Origin: Bacteroidota bacterium
Lineage (GTDB): Bacteria > Bacteroidota > Bacteroidia > JABDFU01
Direction of reading: 5' to 3'
Assembly (NCBI GenBank): GCA_013286805.1
Contig: JABDEY010000006.1
Span: 1-53,723 of the forward strand
DNA: 53,723 nt
Part shown: one piece after another, positions 17,028 through 27,669 of the stretch
Layout of the letters: every line of letters begins with the position of its first letter
Position numbering within the stretch: position 1 is the first letter of the stretch
Notes under the pieces: generated by a model
Database searches by the model: none
What the model saw: only the letters and a program-made list of their open reading frames with translations
What the model was told of the DNA's origin: nothing
Position numbers and translations under genes: made by a program

Positions 17028-17707
17028 AAAGTGCAATCCTGTTATTTGCCTTACTGCTGTTCTATAGCTGTGATACCAGAAAGGATTTTAATGCGGGTCT
17101 GAATTTAACCCCACAGATACAGATAAGAAGGGACGACTCTAATTTTAATCCTCAGGGAGGCTACCAGCAAATCTTAACAGATTCCCTAAAATTAAGTCAA
17201 GGTCTTTATTATTTCGATTACTGGTTACAAACAAATGAGATTCCGCCCAGTGTGTCAGTAACTGTAAATATTACCGGAACAGGATTTTTTCAAAATCCTG
17301 TAGAGCCAGGAATGGTTAGGTATATATTCTGTCCTAATACCGTGGGATTTCAAAGTGTAAATTTAAAAGTTGTTGATGATTATGGTCTGACTGCAGGTTC
17401 ACGCCTGAATCTAACGACTTTTTTTAATTTACCTCCTGTTGCCAGTTTAACTTACCTGAATACCTCAATCCTGGACCCGCTCCAATATAAGCTGGATGCC
17501 AGTGGGAGTTATGATAAGGATGCCAAATACGGGGGAACAATCATTAATTATCAGTTTAGTATTTCGCCCAACTATCAGGTTACTACTCCTTATAATTTTA
17601 TCAGCTATATTTTTCCTTCTGCTGGTCATTATCAAATAACTTTAAGGGTGGAAGATAATGATTATGAATGGTCTCCGGGAAATGTACTTTATATTAATGT
17701 ACCTTGA
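17024..17707 (+). CDS. Putative lipoprotein with PKD-like domain
   Basis: ATGA overlap with the upstream gene; lipobox 'LLFALLLFYSC'; 'LDASGSYDKDAKYGGTIINYQFSI...AGHYQITLRVEDND'. Confidence 0.6.
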   Translation: MKSAILLFALLLFYSCDTRKDFNAGLNLTPQIQIRRDDSNFNPQGGYQQILTDSLKLSQGLYYFDYWLQTNEIPPSVSVTVNITGTGFFQNPVEPGMVRYIFCPNTVGFQSVNLKVVDDYGLTAGSRLNLTTFFNLPPVASLTYLNTSILDPLQYKLDASGSYDKDAKYGGTIINYQFSISPNYQVTTPYNFISYIFPSAGHYQITLRVEDNDYEWSPGNVLYINVP

Positions 17708-17737
17708 AATACAGGATGAGCAGGTTTGCCTAAGTAC

Positions 17738-18724
17738 TTATTTACCTGAAGTGGAATCCTTACAACGGCTGAAAATCAGCTCATCCATTTCCAGCAGGGA
17801 AGCGATTGCCAGTTGGGAATAGTTCTGCGAGGAATTTCTGAAACATCCGCAACTGGTCTGCCATATCTGCTTGATTAATTCCTGGCTTCCTTCACTTGGG
17901 CATATTTTGTCAATAACGGGTGATACATTCCCGGCACCGGCATGGTACACATGCAATACCAGCAAACGGAACCACAAATCATTTTCATTGTATTTTATAC
18001 CGTTCCGGTCTAACATAAAGCGTGTCTCAGGTAAACAAATAGTACGTATCAGTTTGGCTGCTGCCCAGGCTGATTTGTCAAAGTCTTTTCGTTCATCCTC
18101 GTACTTGTTTACCTTTAGCCCCATACGCAGAGCCACAGCACGCATTAGCTGAAATGCGCCGTAAGCACCTGCTGTGGATTTTTGCAACCTGCCAGGACTT
18201 TCGATCAGAATAATTGCCTGCGCATAAAATGGATCTGTATCCTCCCGTTCAAATATCCTCACAGCTCTGTCTATACTTGCCAAAACAGGTTCAATTTTAT
18301 AAAAATCACTCTTCCCTGCAGTAAACAGGATATTTTCATCCTTATTCAGGCAATTGGCTTCCTGAATACTGTCTAAAAAATGATCTTTTACCTTACTGTT
18401 CATTTTCAGCCAGTCTTTGGAAGAAAATTTGGTAATTAATTCCCGGTTGCTGGATATACTCAGATAACCAGAGTCAGGAGACGTCCGCATAATTTTCCTC
18501 CAGAATTGCGCTTGGGGTAAAATATCCCAGCGTTCTTCATAAATAGCGTGATTGGATAGAAATGTATAAGCCACGGAATCGCACAATCCGGATACACATA
18601 CTTTATCATAACTGATTTTTAATGGCAACACAGGCTTGATGGGCCTTTTCGAAGCAATTAAGGACGAACTAAGAATCAGTACTGTAACTAACCCTGATAA
18701 ACAACTTTTATACCTTCCGATCAT
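17738..18724 (-). CDS. Lytic transglycosylase (SLT domain)
   Basis: Signal peptide; 'AQAIILIESPGRLQKSTAGAYGAFQLMRAVALRMGL' and 'LHVYHAGAGNV' SLT motifs. Confidence 0.75.
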   Translation of the reverse strand: MIGRYKSCLSGLVTVLILSSSLIASKRPIKPVLPLKISYDKVCVSGLCDSVAYTFLSNHAIYEERWDILPQAQFWRKIMRTSPDSGYLSISSNRELITKFSSKDWLKMNSKVKDHFLDSIQEANCLNKDENILFTAGKSDFYKIEPVLASIDRAVRIFEREDTDPFYAQAIILIESPGRLQKSTAGAYGAFQLMRAVALRMGLKVNKYEDERKDFDKSAWAAAKLIRTICLPETRFMLDRNGIKYNENDLWFRLLVLHVYHAGAGNVSPVIDKICPSEGSQELIKQIWQTSCGCFRNSSQNYSQLAIASLLEMDELIFSRCKDSTSGK

Positions 18725-18813
18725 ATCTTACAAGGATAACACAGTGAATGCACAATTTTCATGCCCTTCAGACTCTTTTATGAACTGGTATACGTTAATA
18801 AAGGAAAAAGGTT

Positions 18814-20058
18814 TCAGGAGTGTTCTTCCCAGATGCCGCATAAATGAATGATTGTTTCAACAGCTTTCTGCATGTCCTGAACAGATACCCATTCATGCCT
18901 GGAATGGAAGGCATGTTCACCGGCAAAAATATTCGGGCAGGGAAGCCCCATAAAGGATAAACGTGAACCATCCGTCCCTCCACGTATGCTTGATCGGGTA
19001 GGATTTAAGCCGGCTCTGGTTATAGCTTCAATGGCATAAGCCGCCACCTGCGGGTGCTTATTGAGTATAAGCTTCATGTTACGGTATTGTTCCTGAACCT
19101 TAAATTCGAAAGTGGAATGTGGGTAATTACCAACAATTTGTTCAGTAAGCGCTCTGAGCATTTTTTCATGCTTTACAAGGCCCTCATTGGTAAAATCGCG
19201 AATGATGAAATTCAGGGTAGCTTTCTCAATCATACCGCTAATACTGACCGGATGAATAAAGCCTTCCATTTTTTCAGTCGTCTCCGGAGAAAGCCGGTCT
19301 TTTGGAAGTGCTTCGATGAGGGCTGATGCTATTTTAATGGCACTTTCCATTTTATTTTTGGCAAAGCCGGGGTGAGTACTTACCCCATTAATTGTAATAG
19401 ACACTGCATCGGCTGAAAAGGTTTCATCTTCCAGATGACCTGCAGATTCTCCATCCATGGTGTATCCAAAGTCAGCGCCCAGTTTTTTGATATCCACCTT
19501 GTCAACTCCCCGTCCAATCTCCTCGTCAGGAGTGAATAATATTTTTATTGTTCCGTGTTTTACTTCCGGGTGGCTGACTAAAAAATATGCGGCATCCATT
19601 ATTTCAGCAAGACCGGCTTTGTTGTCAGCCCCCAGCAAGGTTGTTCCATCTGCGGTAATAATATCATTTCCGGTTTGATCCTTTAATGCAGGATGCTCAG
19701 AAACAAGAATAACCTGTGTTTTATCCTTTGGCAAAGACAGGTCGTTGCCCTTGTAGTTTTTATGAATCACAGGATTTACATTCTTACCGCTGCAGTCAGG
19801 AGAAGTATCCATGTGCGAGCAAAAACAAATGACCGGAACTTTCTTGTTTGTGTTGGATGGAATGGTCGCATATACATAACAATAATCATCCATATGGGCA
19901 TCTTCAATTCCCATTTCCAATAACTCCTTTACCAGGAGCCTGCCAAGGTCCTTCTGTTTTTCTGTGGAAGGATAGGTTTTTGATTCCGGATCAGACTGGG
20001 TATCAATTTTTACATACCTTAAAAAGCGCTCTGAAACTGTGTAGTCGAATTTTAACAT
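18814..20058 (-). CDS. pepT: Peptidase T (tripeptide aminopeptidase)
   Basis: 'CFCSHMDTSPDCSGKNVNPVIH', 'GADNKAGLAEIM', 'FTPDEEIGRG', 'RGGTDGSRLSFMGLPCPNIFAGEHAFHSRHEWV'. Confidence 0.96.
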   Translation of the reverse strand: MLKFDYTVSERFLRYVKIDTQSDPESKTYPSTEKQKDLGRLLVKELLEMGIEDAHMDDYCYVYATIPSNTNKKVPVICFCSHMDTSPDCSGKNVNPVIHKNYKGNDLSLPKDKTQVILVSEHPALKDQTGNDIITADGTTLLGADNKAGLAEIMDAAYFLVSHPEVKHGTIKILFTPDEEIGRGVDKVDIKKLGADFGYTMDGESAGHLEDETFSADAVSITINGVSTHPGFAKNKMESAIKIASALIEALPKDRLSPETTEKMEGFIHPVSISGMIEKATLNFIIRDFTNEGLVKHEKMLRALTEQIVGNYPHSTFEFKVQEQYRNMKLILNKHPQVAAYAIEAITRAGLNPTRSSIRGGTDGSRLSFMGLPCPNIFAGEHAFHSRHEWVSVQDMQKAVETIIHLCGIWEEHS

Positions 20059-20118
20059 GGTTTAGGAATTATTATAACAGAACATACATTTAAATATGCT
20101 CTATGTATAAAGATATAA

Positions 20119-20126
20119 TACTTTTG
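20119..20126 (+). promoter_or_regulatory. Possible Bacteroidetes -7 promoter element TAnnTTTG upstream of prfC
   Basis: TACTTTTG located 18 bp before the prfC ATG; no convincing -33 element was identified. Confidence 0.35.
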
Positions 20127-20143
20127 TGAACGATAATTAGTGT

Positions 20144-21748
20144 ATGAAAATAGCAGAAGAACTAAAAAAGAGGCGAACATTTGCCATCATCAGTCACCCG
20201 GATGCCGGAAAAACCACCTTGACTGAGAAATTACTCTTATTCGGAGGTGCAATTCAGACAGCTGGTGCAGTTAAATCGAACAAGATTAAGAAGACTGCGA
20301 CTTCTGATTTTATGGAGATTGAAAAGCAACGCGGTATATCGGTAGCTACTTCCGTCATGGTATTCGATTACAAAAATGTTCAGATAAATCTGCTGGACAC
20401 ACCAGGTCATAAGGATTTTGCAGAGGATACCTACCGAACACTTTCTGCAGTAGACAGCGTTATTCTGGTAATTGATTGTGTAAAGGGAGTAGAGGAGCAG
20501 ACAGAGAAACTTATGAATGTATGCCGTATGCGGAATACTCCTGTAATTGTATTTATCAATAAAATGGACAGGGAAGGAAGAGACCCCTTCGATTTGTTGG
20601 ATGAACTGGAAGAAAAACTAAATATTAAGGTAAGACCGCTTAGCTGGCCGATTGGGATTGGTGCTACGTTTAAAGGAGTATATAATTTGTATGAAAAAAA
20701 CCTGAATTTATTCAATGCCAGCAAAACGAAAATAGAACGGGATATTATTGCTATAAAGGATTTAAAAGATAAAACCCTTGAGTTGGAAGTTGGGGAAGAC
20801 CCAGCCAATAAACTTCGCGAAGACATTCATCTGATTGAAGGGGTATATGAAACATTTAATACCGAACCTTATTTGGCGGGTGAACTTGCACCTGTTTTTT
20901 TTGGAAGCGCACTCAATAACTTTGGGGTTCAGGAGTTGCTGGATACTTTTATTCGCATATCACCCACACCTGCCGGCAGAAAAGCGGACCTGCGTTTCGT
21001 CAAACCCGAAGAGGAGCAATTCAGCGGATTTATTTTCAAGATACATGCCAACCTGGATCCCCGGCACCGGGATCGTATTGCCTTTTTAAGGGTATGTTCA
21101 GGTAGATTTGAGCGGAATAAATTTTTTCACCATGTACGATTGAATAAAGACATTAAATTCAGTAATCCTGTAACCTTTATGGCACAGGATAAGAATCTGA
21201 TCGAGGAGGCATACGCCGGTGATGTGATTGGCTTGTATGATACAGGAAGTTTTAAGATAGGGGATACATTAACAGAAGGAGAAAACTTTCTATACCAGGG
21301 AGTGCCTAGTTTTTCGCCAGAGCTATTTAAAGAAGTGGAAAATAAAGATCCGATGAAATCCAAGCAATTGGAGAAAGGATTGAGTCAGCTGACAGATGAA
21401 GGAGTTGCTCAGCTGTTTACCCAGCAGCCGGGAAATCGGAAAATTATCGGTACTGTCGGGGAGCTTCAGTTCGAAGTGATTCAATACCGTTTGAAGAATG
21501 AGTATGCGGCGTCCTGTGAATTCAGGCCTTTGAATTATTATAAAGCCTGTTGGGTAACCTCAGAAAATAAGCCAGCGATGGAAGAGTTCCTGCGATTGAA
21601 ATCCAATTATATTGTTATCGATAAAGACGGGAATCCTGTGTTCCTTGCGCAGTCTGAATGGATTTTGGGAATGGCTCAGGAAACGCATCCGCATGTGCAG
21701 TTTCATTTTACTTCTGAATTTAAGCGGGAGTTAGCTGTAAACAGCTAA
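20144..21748 (+). CDS. prfC: Peptide chain release factor 3
   Basis: '[35 protein letters not shown]', '[18 protein letters not shown]', full-length GTPase. Confidence 0.97.
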   Translation: MKIAEELKKRRTFAIISHPDAGKTTLTEKLLLFGGAIQTAGAVKSNKIKKTATSDFMEIEKQRGISVATSVMVFDYKNVQINLLDTPGHKDFAEDTYRTLSAVDSVILVIDCVKGVEEQTEKLMNVCRMRNTPVIVFINKMDREGRDPFDLLDELEEKLNIKVRPLSWPIGIGATFKGVYNLYEKNLNLFNASKTKIERDIIAIKDLKDKTLELEVGEDPANKLREDIHLIEGVYETFNTEPYLAGELAPVFFGSALNNFGVQELLDTFIRISPTPAGRKADLRFVKPEEEQFSGFIFKIHANLDPRHRDRIAFLRVCSGRFERNKFFHHVRLNKDIKFSNPVTFMAQDKNLIEEAYAGDVIGLYDTGSFKIGDTLTEGENFLYQGVPSFSPELFKEVENKDPMKSKQLEKGLSQLTDEGVAQLFTQQPGNRKIIGTVGELQFEVIQYRLKNEYAASCEFRPLNYYKACWVTSENKPAMEEFLRLKSNYIVIDKDGNPVFLAQSEWILGMAQETHPHVQFHFTSEFKRELAVNS

Positions 21749-21757
21749 CCAGAAAAA

Positions 21758-23233
21758 TCAGTAATACCTGAGTGGAATAACTTCGGCTATGTATTTTGCC
21801 AAACGTATCACCTGACGCGTATAACCGTATTCATTATCATACCACACATATAGCACGATGTTCGTCTTGTCTTCTCCAACAATGGTAGCCTGGCTGTCAA
21901 AAACAGCAGGGCATGGATTTCCAATCACATCAGAAGATACCAGTTCATTGCTATAGTAATACTGAATTTGTTCAACGAGGTCACCTTTAAGAGCGGCATT
22001 TTTAATGATGTCGTTCACCGATTCTTTACTGGTCTCTTTCTTGACCGTAAGAGCTAAAATTGCCAACGAAACATTTGGAGTTGGGACGCGCACTGAATTC
22101 GCAGTTAATTTTCCCTTTAAAACAGGCAGCACTTTAGTGATGGCACTTCCGGCACCGGTTTCAGTAATAACCATGTTCAGTGCAGCAGCACGGCCACGGC
22201 GGTATTTAGGGTGAAAGTTGTCAAGCAGGTTTTGGTCGTTGGTATAAGAATGAATGGTTTCAATATGTCCGTGAGAAATCCCTAATTTATCCTCAATGAC
22301 TTTTAATACCGGAATAATAGCATTAGTCGTGCAACTGGCAGCAGAGAATATCTGCTCCTTCGCGATGTCGAGTGAACCCTGATTGATTCCATAAACAACA
22401 TTGGGGATATTTCCCTTGCCGGGAGCAGTTAATAATACTTTGCTTATTCCTTTTGATTTCAGGTGTCTGGACAAACCTTCCCGGTCACGTGCAACACCTG
22501 TATTATCTATCAGTAAAGCATCCTTGATCCCATAGGATTCATAATCTATTTCATCCGGATTCTTAGCCCCGATCATTTTAATGGTGTGACCGTTAACAAT
22601 CAGGGCACTGTTCTCAAGGTCTTCAATAATAGTTCCCGGAAAAGGGCCATGGACAGAATCAGTCCTGAATAAGTCGGCTCTCTTAGTAATGTCCTCCTTT
22701 GAGTTGGTGCGGATAACGATAGCTCTAAGACGCAACTGCATACCTTTACCGGCCTGGGCTATAATTTCTCTTGCAGCCAGACGTCCTATCCGGCCAAAGC
22801 CATACAAAACAACATCTTTGGGTTTTAATTTATTTTTATCAGTCCCAATGTAACCTGTCAGTTTATTACCGACAAAATCAGCAGCGGATTTAAAATTTGC
22901 TTTCTCGTTTAACCATTCACTGCAAAGCCGGCCAATATCGATGCGTGAGGGAGCAAGATCTATAGACTGCAATTCTTTAGCAAGCAAAATGGTATCAAAG
23001 ATATGAATGGGTTGTTTCACCATCTGTTTGGCATACAAATGAAGATTCATGATCTCACTGGAACTACGGTCTATCAGTTGATTTCGGAAGATGATAAGCT
23101 CTACCGATTTCTCGAACCACAAAGCACCAACTACTTTTATTAATTCAATAGCCGCCTTCTCTTGCTCAATCCAGGTTACTAATTCACTTTCATAGGTACT
23201 TGCCTTTAGAATGGAATCTGTTACAATAGCCAT
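21758..23233 (-). CDS. gap: Glyceraldehyde-3-phosphate dehydrogenase, long form with ~130-aa N-terminal extension
   Basis: 'VVLYGFGRIGRLAAREI', 'SAASCTTNAIIPVLKVIED', 'WYDNEYGYTRQV'. Confidence 0.93.
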   Translation of the reverse strand: MAIVTDSILKASTYESELVTWIEQEKAAIELIKVVGALWFEKSVELIIFRNQLIDRSSSEIMNLHLYAKQMVKQPIHIFDTILLAKELQSIDLAPSRIDIGRLCSEWLNEKANFKSAADFVGNKLTGYIGTDKNKLKPKDVVLYGFGRIGRLAAREIIAQAGKGMQLRLRAIVIRTNSKEDITKRADLFRTDSVHGPFPGTIIEDLENSALIVNGHTIKMIGAKNPDEIDYESYGIKDALLIDNTGVARDREGLSRHLKSKGISKVLLTAPGKGNIPNVVYGINQGSLDIAKEQIFSAASCTTNAIIPVLKVIEDKLGISHGHIETIHSYTNDQNLLDNFHPKYRRGRAAALNMVITETGAGSAITKVLPVLKGKLTANSVRVPTPNVSLAILALTVKKETSKESVNDIIKNAALKGDLVEQIQYYYSNELVSSDVIGNPCPAVFDSQATIVGEDKTNIVLYVWYDNEYGYTRQVIRLAKYIAEVIPLRYY

Positions 23234-23234
23234 A

Positions 23235-24098
23235 TTATCCTAAATATGCTTTAAGTAATTTACTGCGGGAATTGTGACGTAGTCTGCGAATGGCTTTTTC
23301 TTTGATTTGCCTTACACGCTCACGTGTCAGGTCAAATTTGGCACCGATTTCTTCCAGCGTCAGACCATGATTTTGTCCGATTCCAAAGAAAAGTTTTATA
23401 ACATCCCTTTCACGCTCCGTTAAAGTGGAAAGCGAACGTTCAATTTCACGCTGCAAAGATTCATTCATCAAGCCATTGTCGGCCTTGGGCGAATCAGGGT
23501 TAATCAATACATCCAACAGGCTGTTATCTTCTCCATTTACAAAAGGTGCATCCATGGATACATGCCGTCCTGATACACGCATGGTATCAGCCACTTTGTC
23601 TTCCGGAAGGTCCAGCAGGTTGGAAAGCTCTTCCACACTTGGCTCACGTTCAAATTCCTGTTCCAGCTTTGAAAATGCCTTATTGATCTTGTTCAATGAG
23701 CCAACCTGATTCAAAGGCAGACGCACAATACGGGACTGTTCGGCAAGCGCCTGTAATATAGATTGCCGTATCCACCATACCGCATAAGATATAAATTTGA
23801 AACCGCGTGTTTCGTCAAACCGCTTTGCCGCTTTAATAAGACCAAGATTTCCTTCGTTAATTAAATCAGGCAGACTCAAGCCCTGATTCTGGTATTGCTT
23901 CGCCACTGAAACCACAAACCGCAAATTTGCTTTTGTTAATTTTTCCAGGGCAATCTGATCCCCGTCTCTGATACGTTTAGCCAAAGACACTTCCTCTTCA
24001 GCAGTAATAAGTTCCTCACGTCCGATTTCCTGCAGATATTTATCCAGAGAAGCGCTTTCGCGATTGGTAATCGATTTTGTAATTTTTAGTTGTCTCAT
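23235..24098 (-). CDS. rpoD: Primary sigma-70 factor (RpoD/SigA family)
   Basis: '[51 protein letters not shown]' and region 4 '[30 protein letters not shown]'. Confidence 0.95.
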   Translation of the reverse strand: MRQLKITKSITNRESASLDKYLQEIGREELITAEEEVSLAKRIRDGDQIALEKLTKANLRFVVSVAKQYQNQGLSLPDLINEGNLGLIKAAKRFDETRGFKFISYAVWWIRQSILQALAEQSRIVRLPLNQVGSLNKINKAFSKLEQEFEREPSVEELSNLLDLPEDKVADTMRVSGRHVSMDAPFVNGEDNSLLDVLINPDSPKADNGLMNESLQREIERSLSTLTERERDVIKLFFGIGQNHGLTLEEIGAKFDLTRERVRQIKEKAIRRLRHNSRSKLLKAYLG

Positions 24099-24214
24099 GT
24101 AATGGGTTTACAATTCAACGCAAATATATTTCAATTATTGCCACTTGTCAAGGTGAAAGGGCAATTATAATTAACTGGTTATCAGAAGAATTGAATATTT
24201 AAGATAAATAACAG

Positions 24215-24239
24215 AAAGCCCCCTTTAAGGGGGGGCTTT
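24215..24239 (-). terminator. GC-rich hairpin downstream of the HtrA/DegQ gene
   Basis: AAAGCCCCC-tttaa-GGGGGGGCTTT inverted repeat located ~30 bp past the stop of the minus-strand protease gene. Confidence 0.65.
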
Positions 24240-24268
24240 TGGACGATTAAACTGATTTTTTAACAAAT

Positions 24269-25738
24269 TTACATGCCGAAACCGTAATACCCACGAATTC
24301 CATTTGTATAAATACCCTCTATCAGAATGCCGCCGTCTTTGTTTTCAATGGCATTTTTCAGTTCGTCCAGTGTGCTGACGTCTTTTTTGTCAACCTTGGT
24401 AATAATAAAACCCTCATTTATGCCTGCCGCTCTCAGTTTGCCACCATTGAGGCGGACTATTTTGAGGCCATTGCGGATCCTCAGTCGTTTTAATTCATCT
24501 GGGGCAGCCTGTTCGAAACTGGCCCCAAGAACGCTAAGCGCTTCCGGAGTTTCCTTTTTAACCATACTTGTATTCCCCTTTCTGTTTTTGAGTGTGAGAG
24601 TTGCAGCCGACTCATTGCCATTCCTTTTAAACGAAATCAAGAGTTGATCACCAGGCCGGAATTTACCAACCTGTTCCTGTAATTCAGTAACATTATCTAC
24701 TTTTACATCAGCTATTTTTGTGATTATATCTCCTGCTTTTATACCAGCGTCTTCACCTGCGCCCCCCTCTGTAACGGCATTAACAAATACACCATTAAAA
24801 TCCTTTATTTTTCTTTCTGCGGCCAGTTTAGCGTCAATATCCTGAATACTTATTCCTAAAAATGCCCTTTGCACCTCACCAAATTCCAGCAGGTCAGCTG
24901 TCACTTTTTTTACAATGTTAACAGGAATGGCAAAGGAGTAACCTGAATAAGAGCCGGTATTTGTTTTTATGGCAGCGTTAATGCCAACAAGTTGCCCGTT
25001 GGTGTTAACCAATGCACCCCCGCTGTTCCCGGGGTTGATTGCTGCATCTGTTTGAATATAGGATTCAATGGGATAAACACCATGTTCGGGGTCCGACTCA
25101 AGTATATCCAGATTCCTTCCTTTGGCGCTGACGATACCTGCGGTTACGGTTGAAGTAAGATTGAAGGGGTTTCCCACTGCAAGGACCCATTCGCCTACTT
25201 TCAGTTCATCCGAATTGCCATAACTGACAACAGGAAGATTCTGTTCTTTAATTTTTATCAGCGCAAGGTCAGTGTTAGGATCCCTGCCAATGATAGTGGC
25301 CGGATACGAGCGTTTATCATTTAGAACAACCTCAATTTTATCTGCTCCTTCAATCACATGATTATTGGTTATTATATATCCATCCCCGCTGATAATGACT
25401 CCCGAGCCGGCAGACATTTCCCGCAAAGGCGCCTGTTGCTGAGGCCTTACTCCAAAAAATAAATTATAAAAGGGGTCATTGCTGTAAGCCAGACTTCGGT
25501 TATCCCTGGCAAGAGAAGTTTTTATGTGAACTACAGCGTGAACTGTTAATTCTGCAGCATTCACAAAGTTTACCGAAGGTTCAGCTGGACTTTCCGGCAT
25601 ACTTACCAATTTTACATCTCTGGAAGCTATCTGCTTATCTCCATAGTTAACTTCCTGTTTTTTAAGTAGATGGTCAATCTCAAGTGAAGTGATACCACCA
25701 ATCCCTGCGACGAGGAAAATACCGAGCAATTTTTTCAT
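24269..25738 (-). CDS. HtrA/DegQ-family serine protease with PDZ domains
   Basis: 'GSGVIISGDGYIITNNHVIEGADKI', 'DPNTDLALIKI', 'QTDAAINPGNSGGALVNTNGQLVGIN', two PDZ regions. Confidence 0.95.
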   Translation of the reverse strand: MKKLLGIFLVAGIGGITSLEIDHLLKKQEVNYGDKQIASRDVKLVSMPESPAEPSVNFVNAAELTVHAVVHIKTSLARDNRSLAYSNDPFYNLFFGVRPQQQAPLREMSAGSGVIISGDGYIITNNHVIEGADKIEVVLNDKRSYPATIIGRDPNTDLALIKIKEQNLPVVSYGNSDELKVGEWVLAVGNPFNLTSTVTAGIVSAKGRNLDILESDPEHGVYPIESYIQTDAAINPGNSGGALVNTNGQLVGINAAIKTNTGSYSGYSFAIPVNIVKKVTADLLEFGEVQRAFLGISIQDIDAKLAAERKIKDFNGVFVNAVTEGGAGEDAGIKAGDIITKIADVKVDNVTELQEQVGKFRPGDQLLISFKRNGNESAATLTLKNRKGNTSMVKKETPEALSVLGASFEQAAPDELKRLRIRNGLKIVRLNGGKLRAAGINEGFIITKVDKKDVSTLDELKNAIENKDGGILIEGIYTNGIRGYYGFGM

Positions 25739-25886
25739 TGGTTAGGTTTTTAAGGTTAGTATATAATTTTTAAAAGGGTTCATGTTTATTGCTGAATAAA
25801 CAACACAAATTTCAGACCTTTATTTTAATAGTTATACATATTTAACAAAGTTTAACGTTGGATTTTAGCCTACCTTTAGATCACAA

Positions 25887-26615
25887 ATGGCTCCATTTAA
25901 AGATAAACTTCAGGTATTTATTATGGGCCTCATGTTGGGTTTACTGGTAGGATGTGGTTTTTTTATATTTAAGCTCGATGATTACTTCAGGGAGCTAGAT
26001 TTCTACAAGCATTTATCCCAGCGGCAGGAGCCTGTTCAGGAAGAAAAGGTAAATGAGAAACTAAATGGGAAAAACAAGGTGACAACTCCCTATCAGCCTG
26101 TTGCTAAATTGAAAATAACAGAGGTCAACGTTGATTCAGTTCGAAACGCGACTGAACCTGTCAGCAGAACCTCAGATTCTATTCCGGAAAGGGACACTCT
26201 AACAATTCCTGCGTTGGCCGGCGGAATTCCGGATCGGGATAATTCAATTGTAGTCAGGAAAGATGAACTTCTTGAAACCAGGCAGGTAGAACTTTTGAAT
26301 ATGACGATGCTTGCTTCCACAAGCAAAGATTCCCTGCTTCAAAAAGTAAGCGGAATACGGGATGATGGAAACAGCGGGAAACAAGCTATAACTGTAGAAT
26401 TCTGGCATTCCCCTATCAATTACAAAGGATATAAAATGGCAAAAAATAAAGTTGTACTATTTGGAATGGACCGACCGGAAGAAATCAGTTTATATAAGCT
26501 GGATGAGGGAATTTATATTAAACTTCAGAAGGGGGTTTATAAACTGGATTATACAAATGTTTTCAGGCAGTTGGAACGGATAAATGATGAGGCTTTATTA
26601 GCACGTTTAAAATGA
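25887..26615 (+). CDS. Conserved hypothetical single-TM protein
   Basis: 242-aa ORF with N-terminal TM, ATGA overlap with dapF. Confidence 0.7.
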   Translation: MAPFKDKLQVFIMGLMLGLLVGCGFFIFKLDDYFRELDFYKHLSQRQEPVQEEKVNEKLNGKNKVTTPYQPVAKLKITEVNVDSVRNATEPVSRTSDSIPERDTLTIPALAGGIPDRDNSIVVRKDELLETRQVELLNMTMLASTSKDSLLQKVSGIRDDGNSGKQAITVEFWHSPINYKGYKMAKNKVVLFGMDRPEEISLYKLDEGIYIKLQKGVYKLDYTNVFRQLERINDEALLARLK

Positions 26616-27394
26616 AGAGCAATTTTTATAAATACCAGGCAACGGGAAATGATTTTGTAATCATTGATAACCGGGATATGCGTTTTAATAAAGAGAATTC
26701 AACCCGGATTTCGGAACTCTGTAACCGGCGGTTTGGAATTGGAGCAGACGGGTTGATTGTTTTGCAAAATTTAACCGGTTATGATTTTGAAATGCTGTAT
26801 TATAATTCCGATGGAAAGCCCGGAAGTTTATGTGGAAATGGGGGAAGATGCATAGTTGCGCTGGCGCATAAACTTGGAATTATTACTGAAAAAGCAAGGT
26901 TCATTGCAATGGACGGTGAACACAGGGCGATCATTAAGGATGACTGGATTTGCCTGAAAATGAATGATGTTTCAGACATAGAACGGAATTCCGATTTTTA
27001 TTTTTTAAACACAGGATCCCCCCATTATGTGAAATTTGTTAAAGACATTCATCATTTTGATGTCTCTGACTCGGGTAAAACCATACGCTTCAGCGACCGT
27101 TTTAAAGCTCAGGGCACGAATGTTGATTTTATAGAAAAAGAAAAAGATTTTTTGTTTGTTCGAACCTATGAAAGAGGAGTAGAAGGAGAAACCTTTTCCT
27201 GTGGTACAGGAGTAACAGCTGCTGCATTGGTGGCCGCATTGACGAATTCCTTAGGCAACGCAGAGATGTGTGCTGTAAAAACGATGGGTGGCAATCTGAC
27301 AGTAAGGTTTAATCAAAAGAAAGATAATTCCTTTGATAATATCTGGTTAGAAGGCCCTGTATCTTTTGTGTTTAAAGGAGAGGTAGAGATTTAA
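26612..27394 (+). CDS. dapF: Diaminopimelate epimerase
   Basis: 'KYQATGNDFVIIDN', 'NSDGKPGSLCGNGGRCIVA', 'YERGVEGETFSCGTGVTAAAL'. Confidence 0.96.
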   Translation: MKSNFYKYQATGNDFVIIDNRDMRFNKENSTRISELCNRRFGIGADGLIVLQNLTGYDFEMLYYNSDGKPGSLCGNGGRCIVALAHKLGIITEKARFIAMDGEHRAIIKDDWICLKMNDVSDIERNSDFYFLNTGSPHYVKFVKDIHHFDVSDSGKTIRFSDRFKAQGTNVDFIEKEKDFLFVRTYERGVEGETFSCGTGVTAAALVAALTNSLGNAEMCAVKTMGGNLTVRFNQKKDNSFDNIWLEGPVSFVFKGEVEI

Positions 27395-27415
27395 ATTTTA
27401 GCTATCTTTAGGGCT

Positions 27416-27664
27416 ATGTCCGATAAATTGATTCGTCCTTTGCAGGATTGGTTTGAACAGCAAGCCTTTGGTGTTTGCAGTTGGTGGGGAAATAAGCTAG
27501 GCATAAGTTCCACGCATATACGTTTATATTTTATCTACCTCTCTTTTTTTACAGCGGGCTCTCCTGTAATTGTGTATTTCATCATGGCCTTCCTGCTTGA
27601 ACACAAGGACTATTTTAAGTTTGGCCGGCAGCGCTCTGCCCGCCTGACGTTCTGGGATATTTAG
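27416..27664 (+). CDS. PspC-domain-like small membrane protein
   Basis: 82 aa; 'WWGNKLGISSTHIRLYFIYLSFFTAGSPVIVYFIMAFLLE'. Confidence 0.6.
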   Translation: MSDKLIRPLQDWFEQQAFGVCSWWGNKLGISSTHIRLYFIYLSFFTAGSPVIVYFIMAFLLEHKDYFKFGRQRSARLTFWDI

Positions 27665-27669
27665 AATCT

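Noticed and set aside
20431-20826. 131-aa minus-strand ORF within prfC
   Set aside because: Antisense shadow ORF (Ser-rich) of a confidently coding gene.
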